Below are positions 6,735 to 13,271 of a DNA stretch of 13,271 bases, piece after piece. Location: the NCBI GenBank assembly GCA_938028645.1, contig CALIMD010000069.1, positions 1 through 13,271 on the forward strand, given 5' to 3'. The notes beneath the pieces are model-generated. The model was not told the origin of the DNA and did not search any database. It saw only the letters and a program-made list of their open reading frames with translations. Made by a program: the position numbers and the translations under genes. Numbering within the stretch: position 1 is the stretch's first letter; every line of letters begins with the position of its first letter. The DNA comes from an uncultured Alphaproteobacteria bacterium (GTDB lineage Bacteria; Pseudomonadota; Alphaproteobacteria; Thalassobaculales; Thalassobaculaceae).

Positions 6735-7873
6735 ATAAACCTCGTCTAATGATTTATGTTCAGAACCTGCTTGGTATTGGCCATTTGAGAAGAGCGGCGG
6801 GGATATCGCGTGCCGCTGTTGAACGAGGTTTTGACGTCAGATTTGTTTCAGGCGGCTTTCCTATAAAAGATCTAAACATAGGAGGAGCAGAGTTTTATCA
6901 AATTCCTCCCGTCAGGTCGCTTGATGGTGATTTTAAAACTCTTGTGGCTGAAAATGACAAGGAGATCGACGATTCATGGAGAAACAAAAGACGAAAACTG
7001 CTATTAGATTTATTCGAAAAAATTCAACCACAAATTCTGCTTACTGAGCTTTTTCCCTTTGGACGCAGGCAGTTTAGATTTGAGCTAATCCCCCTACTGA
7101 CCAAAGCTCAAGAAGCCAAGTGCTGTTCACAAGTGGTGTGTTCGATGCGTGATATTCTTGTAACTAAGCCCCGCCATGACAGAAATCTAGAAATAGTGGA
7201 AACATTGGAAAACTTTTACCAAAAAATTTTGGTGCATGGAGACCGAAAGATCATATCATTGGCTGAGACATTTCCTTTGGAAAAAAGAATATCACATTTA
7301 ATAGAATACACTGGTTATGTTCTAACCCCCAAGCATATAGGTGATACCGGTAAGGATGGAACAGGTGAAATTATAGTCTCTGCCGGTGGTGGAGCTGTTG
7401 GGTTCGAAACATTGCCCAAAATATTCGAGCTAAGAAATAAAGTTGCTATCCGAGATTTCCCCTGGCGCTTTGTGACAGGTCCACACATGCCACCAAAAAT
7501 ATTCAACGAGCTCAGTGCAAAAGAAACAAATGACACCTTTGTGGAGAGAAGCAGGCCGGACCTCCCAGCAGTTATAAGTCGAGCAAAATTATCAATATCG
7601 CAAGCCGGCTATAATACTATTGCGGAATTAATGAACGCTGGAACCCCGGCTGTCGTAGTTCCCTATGAGGGGGGAGTCGAAACGGAACAACGTCTTAGGT
7701 CCGATTTACTGGCAAAACGTTCGTTACTCCAAGTTGTTGATGAGAATGAGCTTAATGTGAACAACTTGAACAACGCGATATATCAAGCCTTGAACACTAA
7801 GCCAGTGAAAAAGCTAAACGTTAGTTTAGATGGCGCTAGTTCTACAGCCAATTTGTTATGGGACCTACTATGA
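6731..7873 (+). CDS. Family-28-like (MurG-fold) glycosyltransferase, second paralogue
   Basis: A 380-residue GT-B glycosyltransferase with the motif order of the gene at 2467: GIGHLRR (15-21), an acidic ELFPFGRRQ segment (106-114) matching EPWGLRG of the first copy, SMRD (138-141) matching GLRD, EYTGYV (192-197), the donor loop SAGGGAVG (217-224), QAGYNT (291-296) and VPYEGGVETEQ (310-320). The two are clearly homologous but well diverged, so they probably make different linkages or use different donors. There is no signal peptide or membrane segment, so it probably works at the cytoplasmic membrane surface. It starts within an ATGA overlap with the phosphatase gene and ends in an ATGA overlap with the deacetylase gene, consistent with coupled translation. 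The acceptor and sugar are not predictable from sequence alone. Confidence 0.85.
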   Translation: MNKPRLMIYVQNLLGIGHLRRAAGISRAAVERGFDVRFVSGGFPIKDLNIGGAEFYQIPPVRSLDGDFKTLVAENDKEIDDSWRNKRRKLLLDLFEKIQPQILLTELFPFGRRQFRFELIPLLTKAQEAKCCSQVVCSMRDILVTKPRHDRNLEIVETLENFYQKILVHGDRKIISLAETFPLEKRISHLIEYTGYVLTPKHIGDTGKDGTGEIIVSAGGGAVGFETLPKIFELRNKVAIRDFPWRFVTGPHMPPKIFNELSAKETNDTFVERSRPDLPAVISRAKLSISQAGYNTIAELMNAGTPAVVVPYEGGVETEQRLRSDLLAKRSLLQVVDENELNVNNLNNAIYQALNTKPVKKLNVSLDGASSTANLLWDLL

Positions 7874-8634
7874 ACTTAGAAACAGGTTTTCAACGATTAG
7901 AAAAGGAAATTAATCGTTTAGATTCAGAAAACAAATATATGGAGATCTGGTGGCGCGACGACGACCTAGAGGCCCCCAGTCACAGTTTAGAGAATATGAT
8001 TTCTGTTTCAGATAATATTAACCTTACCCCTCTTCTTGCCGTTGTTCCAGCCAGGGCATCAAGGCAGTTGGTGAACTTATTAAACCAGTGCAATATTAAT
8101 ATAGCGATGCATGGCCTCAACCATTACAATTACGAACCATTGACTAGAAAAAAAGCAGAGTTTGGGAGCTTCAGACCGATCGAGGCTCAATGGAAAGACC
8201 TAGAAAAGGGGATCGGTCATTTAGAACAACTTTTTGGTGACTTATTTCTTAAATGCTTTGTTCCGCCCTGGAACCGTATTAATAATGAATTAACTAAAAC
8301 TCTGCCTTCATTTGGCATCTCAAGCCTCTCTACTTTCTCATCACGAAAGGCGGCGACTCCAGTTCCCGGACTTCTGCAGGTTAATACGCATGTTGATGTC
8401 ATTGACTGGAAAGAAAAACGGCGTTTCATTGGAGCGGAACTTATGGCGGACAAAATTGCCGGCGAATTACAAAATTGCCGGACTAGGCTCATAGACACCC
8501 TAGAGCCGATAGGGCTTTTGACACATCATTTAATAATGTCTATTGACGATTGGAAAGAGTTTCAAGAAGTCTGCCTTGTTTTAAAAAAAAGCACTAGTAT
8601 AAACTTAACATCTCCAATAAATTACTTCGGCTAA
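7870..8634 (+). CDS. Polysaccharide deacetylase-like protein (CE4/NodB-type fold)
   Basis: A 254-residue protein with the landmarks of the carbohydrate esterase 4 fold. WWRDDD at 27-32 corresponds to the conserved Asp-Asp motif near the first strand. HGLNH at 81-85 gives the two metal-binding histidines (H81, H85). PPWNR at 132-136 is the third motif. LLTHH at 216-220 provides the expected late catalytic histidine. Metal and catalytic ligands therefore look present. Relatives remove N-acetyl groups from GlcNAc-type sugars or related substrates. No signal peptide is visible, unlike peptidoglycan or extracellular deacetylases, so it probably acts inside the cell on a precursor. ATG 7870 is preferred over the in-frame ATG 7858 because GGGA stands about six bases before it and it forms an ATGA overlap with the preceding stop. 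Overall similarity to classical NodB proteins is low. Confidence 0.8.
   Translation: MNLETGFQRLEKEINRLDSENKYMEIWWRDDDLEAPSHSLENMISVSDNINLTPLLAVVPARASRQLVNLLNQCNINIAMHGLNHYNYEPLTRKKAEFGSFRPIEAQWKDLEKGIGHLEQLFGDLFLKCFVPPWNRINNELTKTLPSFGISSLSTFSSRKAATPVPGLLQVNTHVDVIDWKEKRRFIGAELMADKIAGELQNCRTRLIDTLEPIGLLTHHLIMSIDDWKEFQEVCLVLKKSTSINLTSPINYFG
8450..8481. repeat. 13-bp direct repeat, period 19, inside the deacetylase gene
   Basis: ACAAAATTGCCGG occurs at 8450-8462 and exactly again at 8469-8481. The two copies are read in different frames (DKIAG and LQNCR), so protein repetition does not explain them. They may be chance or a trace of a slippage duplication. Confidence 0.5.
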
Positions 8635-8647
8635 AAAGAAAAATAGT

Positions 8648-9169
8648 ATGACAATTTTCCATTATCCAATGAATGCACTAAGAGGAGATTATCTCAGGGG
8701 TGCAATAGGTCTTTTTGTTACAGTCGGACTTTTAATAGCGGCAACAAAAATAACCATCTTTCAATATATATTTGCCGCCGGGGCAATTCTTTTTTTAGGC
8801 TTCTTTCTAAGAACTGCTCAGAGGCATCTGACAACATTCAGCTTTTCAAATGACTCCTTCCAGGCAAACGGTCCATTAGGAAAAAGCATTTCACTACCCG
8901 CTGTGATTGATATAAGGCTGCGATATTTTTCAACCCGAAAAGATCGAACGGGTACAGGTGGATGGTTTGAGCTCACTATACGGGACCCTAAAGGTAAAAT
9001 TTCTGTTGATTCTACTATCAACGGTTTCGAACAAATAATGCAACATTGCGTAAATACTATTCACCAGAATAAACTAACCCCTTCAGAGACAACTATAGAG
9101 AATTTTTCAAGTGCCGGGTTTCCCCTTCAAAATCGCCTGTCATCTGAGAATGAAATAACAAAAAATTAG
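8648..9169 (+). CDS. Small membrane protein with two helices and a C-terminal soluble domain
   Basis: A 173-residue protein I do not recognise. Two hydrophobic segments at about 17-33 and 37-54 form a tight helical hairpin, and a basic stretch (RTAQRH, 55-60) follows, placing the rest on the cytoplasmic side by the positive-inside rule. Residues 62-140 alternate short hydrophobic and polar runs (FSFSNDSF, SISLPAVIDIRLRYF, WFELTIRD, ISVDS), a beta-rich look somewhat like bacterial membrane-anchored PH-type domains. That comparison is only an impression. The tail from 140 on is polar and probably disordered. The gene lies 13 bases after the deacetylase and 13 bases before the ABC ATPase, so it belongs to the operon and bridges the glycan and transporter modules. 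Its ribosome site is weak (AAAGAAAA). It could be an accessory or scaffold protein, but no function can be assigned. Confidence 0.75.
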   Translation: MTIFHYPMNALRGDYLRGAIGLFVTVGLLIAATKITIFQYIFAAGAILFLGFFLRTAQRHLTTFSFSNDSFQANGPLGKSISLPAVIDIRLRYFSTRKDRTGTGGWFELTIRDPKGKISVDSTINGFEQIMQHCVNTIHQNKLTPSETTIENFSSAGFPLQNRLSSENEITKN

Positions 9170-9182
9170 GAACCAATAATAA

Positions 9183-11084
9183 ATGGATAAAAAGGTCCCA
9201 ATATTATCGGTAAAAGATCTCGAAGTTGGATTCGATTTGCCCGAGGGCCGTATGATGGCCGTTAAGAAGGCCTCATTTGAAATATTTCAGGGAAAAACGT
9301 TAGCCTTGGTAGGCGAGTCTGGCTCTGGGAAATCGGTAATTAGTCAAACAATAATGGGATTACTTCCTTCGCAGGCAAAAATATATGGTGGGTCAATACT
9401 GTTTTCACCAAATTCTGGGGATAAGCCGACAATCGATATAGCAACATTAAATCCCTCCGGAAAACCAATCCGAGATATAAGGGGCGGTCAGATTTCGATC
9501 ATTTTTCAAGAGCCCATGACTTCGTTATCGCCACTCCACACTATCGGAAATCAAATCCTTGAAGCATTAATGTTACATCGTCGCCTTCACACTGATGAAG
9601 CTACACAGGTGGTTATTGATATGCTTCGTTTAGTAGGGTTTCCAGATCCAAAAAGAGGCTTCAAAACATATCCATTTGAGTTATCCGGCGGTTTGAGACA
9701 ACGTTCTATGATTGCCATGGCTCTCATCTGTAGGCCATGTCTACTCATCGCCGATGAACCTACGACGGCACTTGATGTGACAATTCAAGCTCAAATATTG
9801 AAGCTGATGAAGGATCTACAGGCCGAGTTTGAAATGGCATTGTTGATGATTACTCACGATCTTGGTGTCGTTGCAAACATGGCTGATGACGTTGTCGTTA
9901 TGTATAGAGGAGAGATAATGGAGACCGGTTCTGTAGAAGATATCTTCGAACGCGCCGAGCACCCGTATCTAAGATCATTAATGGCCGCTGTCCCTCGCTT
10001 TGATATGGAGGAAGGTGAGCGATTAATACCAATAAGGAATATCGAGACAAAGTCTAGTCCGCTTTTACAACCCAATCCAAAAGACTTGGAAGTGGCGAAA
10101 ACTCTTTCGGTCAAACCTATACTGACTGTTGAAGGTATAAAAAAATCATTCTCCATTCGTTCGAGCGGTATTTTCAATTTTGGTGGAGAAAAAGTCTCTG
10201 CAGTAGATAATGTGAGTTTTAAGATTAGACGTGGGTCTTGTCTTGGATTGGTAGGAGAATCAGGATGCGGAAAAACAACACTTAGCAAAACCGTTATGCG
10301 AGCTATCGCGCCCGATGCCGGCTCCATTCAGTATTCAGATCAAGATGGTACTGTCGACGTTTTGTCATTAAATGAGAAGTCGCTTATCGATTTCCGAAAG
10401 AAAATCCAATTTATTTTTCAGGATCCCTTTAGTTCACTTAATCCTCGCATGACTATATTTGATATCATAAACGAGCCTCTTATTATCCATAACATTGGAG
10501 ATCATGAGTTTAGAATTACACTCGTTCGTGAACTCATTAGGTTGGTGGGGTTAGATATTCGACATCTAAATCGCTACCCACATAGCTTTTCGGGTGGGCA
10601 GCGCCAGCGTATAGGAATCGCACGGGCATTGGCGCTGAAACCAAAACTATTGATTTGCGACGAACCCGTTTCAGCCCTAGACGTCTCCATCCAAGCCCAA
10701 GTATTAAATTTACTGAAGGATCTCAAAGAGCAACTAGCTTTAAGTTACCTGTTCATATCTCATAATCTCGCTGTGATTGATTATATTGCAGATGATGTAG
10801 CCGTCATGTGTTCCGGACAAATAGTTGAAGCGGCACCGCGGGCAGCGCTATTTAAAAACCCCACACATCCTTATACGAAAGCATTGTTTTCTGCCGTACC
10901 CAGTCCCAGCCTCGATAAACCTCTCGACTTCAAAAGTATCATGGATGAACGCTGCTCGGATCCAGCAGAATGGGAGCATCCATTCACAATAACCCGAGAT
11001 ACGTCAACCAAACTACTTGATGTTGGACGAGAACACTTTGTAAGAGTTCACGAAAACATTTCAGAATTAAAAACAGCATCATGA
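9183..11084 (+). CDS. Peptide-type ABC transporter, fused double ATPase subunit
   Basis: A 633-residue protein with two complete ATPase domains in tandem, equivalent to DppD and DppF joined, as in YejF and GsiA. Domain 1: Walker A GESGSGKS (44-51), Q-loop Gln109, signature LSGGLRQR (167-174), Walker B LLIADEP (187-193) and H-loop His225. Domain 2: Walker A GESGCGKT (358-365), Q-loop Gln413, signature FSGGQRQR (469-476), Walker B LLICDEP (489-495) and His527. HPYLRSLMAAVP (260-271) and HPYTKALFSAVP (562-573) are the C-terminal motifs typical of oligopeptide/nickel importer ATPases. All catalytic residues look intact. It should power uptake through the permease starting at 13013, fed by the binding protein encoded next. 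AGGA at 9168-9171 is a somewhat distant ribosome site, 11 bases before ATG. The stop overlaps the next start as ATGA. Substrate could be a peptide, glycopeptide or other solute. Confidence 0.93.
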   Translation: MDKKVPILSVKDLEVGFDLPEGRMMAVKKASFEIFQGKTLALVGESGSGKSVISQTIMGLLPSQAKIYGGSILFSPNSGDKPTIDIATLNPSGKPIRDIRGGQISIIFQEPMTSLSPLHTIGNQILEALMLHRRLHTDEATQVVIDMLRLVGFPDPKRGFKTYPFELSGGLRQRSMIAMALICRPCLLIADEPTTALDVTIQAQILKLMKDLQAEFEMALLMITHDLGVVANMADDVVVMYRGEIMETGSVEDIFERAEHPYLRSLMAAVPRFDMEEGERLIPIRNIETKSSPLLQPNPKDLEVAKTLSVKPILTVEGIKKSFSIRSSGIFNFGGEKVSAVDNVSFKIRRGSCLGLVGESGCGKTTLSKTVMRAIAPDAGSIQYSDQDGTVDVLSLNEKSLIDFRKKIQFIFQDPFSSLNPRMTIFDIINEPLIIHNIGDHEFRITLVRELIRLVGLDIRHLNRYPHSFSGGQRQRIGIARALALKPKLLICDEPVSALDVSIQAQVLNLLKDLKEQLALSYLFISHNLAVIDYIADDVAVMCSGQIVEAAPRAALFKNPTHPYTKALFSAVPSPSLDKPLDFKSIMDERCSDPAEWEHPFTITRDTSTKLLDVGREHFVRVHENISELKTAS

Positions 11085-13006
11085 ATAAACATCTTACTAT
11101 TTTCGGCTATTCATTAATCTTTATCGTTTCTTTTGCAAGTTATGCATTTGGTTATTCCGAATCTCCTTTACTTTCCAAAATGGTAAAAAACGGTAAATTA
11201 CCGCCTATTGAATCCAGATTACCCCAAACGCCAAGAATAATCGATTTTGCTAGCCGTAATCTCGAAATTGGTAAGTTTGGGGGCACCATTAAAATGCTTA
11301 TGGCGCGGGCAAAAGACGCACGACAGATGACCGTCTATGGTTATGCCAGATTGTTAATATTCAAACCAAAGACATTTGAATTTCAACCGGATATCCTGGA
11401 GTCATTCGATGTTATCCAAGGAAAAAAATTTATATTCAATCTGCGGCCCGGTCATAAATGGTCGGACGGGCATCCATTTACAGCAGACGATTTCCGTTAT
11501 TGGTGGGAAGACGTCGCTAATAATCCTAAATTGTCACCGGTAGGTCCCCCAAAAGTGATGAAAGTAGACGGTAAACTGCCACAATTTAGAGTACTCAATA
11601 ACCTCTCCATTCAGTATGAATGGGAAAAGCCAAATCCAGATTTTTTAGCGGCTTTAGCGGGCGCCAGTCCACTCTATATTTATCGTCCCGCACACTATAT
11701 GCGTCAATTTCACGAGGATTTTACAACAAATTCTGAACTCCAAAAACGTGTGACTACAGCAAAACAGCGTAATTGGGCAGCATTACATAATAAAATGGAT
11801 AACCTCTATAGAAACGACAATATCCATTTGCCAGTTTTACAACCCTGGGTCTGCATTAGTAAATCTTCATCAAATAGGTTGAGATTCAAAAGAAACCCTT
11901 TTTTTCATAGAATAGATCCACAGGGGCAGCAATTACCTTATGTTGACGAGTTTATTTTTGGTATTGCTAGTAACAAGTTAATATCGGCGAAAACAGGGAC
12001 TGGGGAAGTTGATCTTCAGGCGCGTTACCTTAGGTTCGACGATTACACGTTTTTAAAAAAAGGCGAGGATCGTTCGCCGTATTCTACACGGCTGTGGACT
12101 ACAGCTAAGGGTTCACACCTAGCATTGTTCCCAAATTTAAATCATAATAACAAAGTACTACGGTCTATTATGCAAGATGTTCGTTTCAGACGCGCCTTAT
12201 CCATGGCTGTGAACCGATACGAAATTAATCAAGTCATCTATTATGGATTAGCAATTGAGGGTAATAATACTGTTCTACCTGAGTCGCCATTATATAAGTC
12301 ATACTATAGGTCCAAATGGGCGCAACTCGATTTAAAATCGGCAAATCAACTTTTGGACGATATAGGACTGATAAAACGGGACAGCAGAGGAATTCGACTG
12401 CTACCCGACGGGAATCCCTTAAACTTAATTATTGAGACCGCAGGAGAGAGCACCGAACAAACGGATATTTTGGAGCTAATCCACGACAGTTGGTTAAAAA
12501 TTGGGATAAAAACTTACTCAAAACCGTCTCAACGAAACGTATTCCGTAATCGCATTTTCTCTGGTGAGACAGCCATATCCATATGGTCAGGTATAGAAAA
12601 TGGACTTGCTTCAGCAAACAGTTCACCTGCTGAATTTGCGCCCACAACGCAGCAGTTACTTCAATGGCCCAAATGGGGTCAAAATTTTGAGACCGGCGGG
12701 GAAGCAGGACAAATTCCCAATGACCCGTTTGCCATAGAATTGCTAAAATTATACCGGGATTGGCGAGCGGAACCGAAATTCGCGAAAAGAGAGCAGATTT
12801 GGGAAAAGGTTTTAGATATTCATACCGAACAAGTCTACTCAATAGGACTAATAGCGGGCGTTCTCCAGCCGGTGGTTGTATCGAATAATCTTAAAAATGT
12901 TCCAATAAAGGGAATTTATAACTGGAACCCCGGTGCCCATTTTGGCATTTACAGCCCCGATACGTTTTGGTTCAAAACTTTACCCAAAAACAGCATGGAA
13001 CGGTGA
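11081..13006 (+). CDS. Periplasmic solute-binding protein of a peptide-type ABC importer (SBP family 5)
   Basis: A 641-residue protein, longer than the usual 500-550 residues of DppA/OppA-type proteins. A Sec signal peptide is seen at 1-24: MNKH, a hydrophobic core, then a probable cut after AFG. No cysteine follows, so it is a soluble periplasmic protein and not a lipoprotein. The family signature FNLRPGHKWSDGHPFTADDF lies at 119-138 and the second conserved block VRFRRALSMAVNR at 367-379. The extra length includes an N-terminal extension (25-66) after the signal peptide and long loops around 200-260. It should deliver a solute to the permease encoded just downstream. The family binds peptides, nickel, heme, murein peptides or sugars, so the ligand is open. 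It starts inside the ATPase stop (ATGA), and the permease start is 6 bases after its stop, consistent with one operon. Confidence 0.92.
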   Translation: MNKHLTIFGYSLIFIVSFASYAFGYSESPLLSKMVKNGKLPPIESRLPQTPRIIDFASRNLEIGKFGGTIKMLMARAKDARQMTVYGYARLLIFKPKTFEFQPDILESFDVIQGKKFIFNLRPGHKWSDGHPFTADDFRYWWEDVANNPKLSPVGPPKVMKVDGKLPQFRVLNNLSIQYEWEKPNPDFLAALAGASPLYIYRPAHYMRQFHEDFTTNSELQKRVTTAKQRNWAALHNKMDNLYRNDNIHLPVLQPWVCISKSSSNRLRFKRNPFFHRIDPQGQQLPYVDEFIFGIASNKLISAKTGTGEVDLQARYLRFDDYTFLKKGEDRSPYSTRLWTTAKGSHLALFPNLNHNNKVLRSIMQDVRFRRALSMAVNRYEINQVIYYGLAIEGNNTVLPESPLYKSYYRSKWAQLDLKSANQLLDDIGLIKRDSRGIRLLPDGNPLNLIIETAGESTEQTDILELIHDSWLKIGIKTYSKPSQRNVFRNRIFSGETAISIWSGIENGLASANSSPAEFAPTTQQLLQWPKWGQNFETGGEAGQIPNDPFAIELLKLYRDWRAEPKFAKREQIWEKVLDIHTEQVYSIGLIAGVLQPVVVSNNLKNVPIKGIYNWNPGAHFGIYSPDTFWFKTLPKNSMER

Positions 13007-13012
13007 GTTAGA

Positions 13013-13271
13013 GTGCTATCATACCTTATCCATAGAATCTTAATCATGATACCAACTTTGTTTGCTATCAGCATTATAACATTCGTAATCATACAACTTC
13101 CCCCAGGTGATTATCTCTCAACTTATATAGCCGAGCTTCAAAGCCAGGGAGAGAACGTAGATATCGCCAAAATTGAAGCATTAAGGGCTCAATACGGACT
13201 CGATAAATCAATGGTAGAACAATATTGTTTTTGGGTCTTAGGTTTGTTACAGGGCGATCTTGGATTTTCAT
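13013..13271 (+). CDS. Peptide-type ABC transporter permease, DppB/OppB-like (3' end beyond window)
   Basis: The first 86 codons of an inner-membrane permease. The start is GTG 13013, with GGTGAG about five bases before it. The later ATG at 13046 would cut into the first helix. The N-terminus (LSYLIHRILIMIPTLFAIS) followed by FVIIQLPPGDY matches the first transmembrane helix and the 'LPPGDP'-like turn at the beginning of DppB/OppB proteins. The next part, with LRAQYGLDKSMVEQY and the WVLGLLQGDLGFS segment, is also typical of this family before the second helix. The rest, and presumably the partner DppC-type permease, lie to the right. It forms the membrane channel for the ATPase and binding protein encoded upstream. 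Confidence 0.9.
   Translation, partial: MLSYLIHRILIMIPTLFAISIITFVIIQLPPGDYLSTYIAELQSQGENVDIAKIEALRAQYGLDKSMVEQYCFWVLGLLQGDLGFS

Noticed and set aside
9854..10327. Minus-strand 157-codon frame inside the ABC ATPase gene
   Set aside because: The plus strand carries an intact double ATPase with all motifs, so the antisense frame is a by-product of codon composition.
1..13271. Mobile elements, CRISPR arrays, tRNA or rRNA genes
   Set aside because: No transposase or integrase motif, no spaced repeat array and no tRNA-like or rRNA-like sequence was seen. The genes are tightly packed and uniform in composition.
13089..13271. Minus-strand open frame at the right edge
   Set aside because: It is antisense to the start of a clear DppB/OppB-type permease and shows no family motif.

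Overview
The window looks like a chromosomal segment of a Gram-negative bacterium. I see an AT-rich genome, a Sec-type signal peptide on a peptide-binding protein, a split peptide-type ABC importer, and densely overlapping genes. The protein families resemble those of Alphaproteobacteria, perhaps a low-GC, possibly marine, Rhodospirillales-like lineage. That placement is inference from family resemblance, not a search result. I see no rRNA, tRNA, transposase, CRISPR array or phage gene.

Layout. Bases 1-2330 (minus strand) carry most of a large ABC exporter-type protein whose C-terminus lies beyond the left edge. It is divergent from everything else. A 136-bp AT-rich gap (2331-2466) must hold the promoters of both sides. 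From 2467 to the right edge all ten genes are on the plus strand, with overlaps or gaps of 13 bp or less and no visible terminator, so they read as one long operon.

The first six plus-strand genes form a glycan-assembly set: a family-28-like glycosyltransferase (2467-3714), two GT4-like glycosyltransferases (3704-4981, 4984-6123), a histidine phosphatase (6123-6734), a second family-28-like glycosyltransferase (6731-7873) and a polysaccharide-deacetylase-like protein (7870-8634). A small two-helix membrane protein of unknown function follows (8648-9169). The last three genes are a peptide/nickel-type ABC transporter: a fused double ATPase (9183-11084), a periplasmic solute-binding protein (11081-13006) and the start of a DppB/OppB-type permease (13013 to the edge).

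How they may work together (inference). The glycosyltransferases and the deacetylase lack signal peptides, so a glycan or glycolipid would be built and deacetylated on the cytoplasmic side. The divergent exporter is the only candidate in view for moving it outward. No Wzx/Wzy-like flippase or polymerase, initiating transferase or nucleotide-sugar synthesis gene is in the window. The peptide-type importer may share only the transcript, or may recycle a glycopeptide or peptide linked to the product.

The most unusual element is the minus-strand ABC protein. Its nucleotide-binding domain has Asp where Walker A needs Ser/Thr, lacks the Q-loop Gln and the A-loop aromatic residue, and carries an approximately 300-residue expansion in which an 'ENILFG'-type segment occurs three times.
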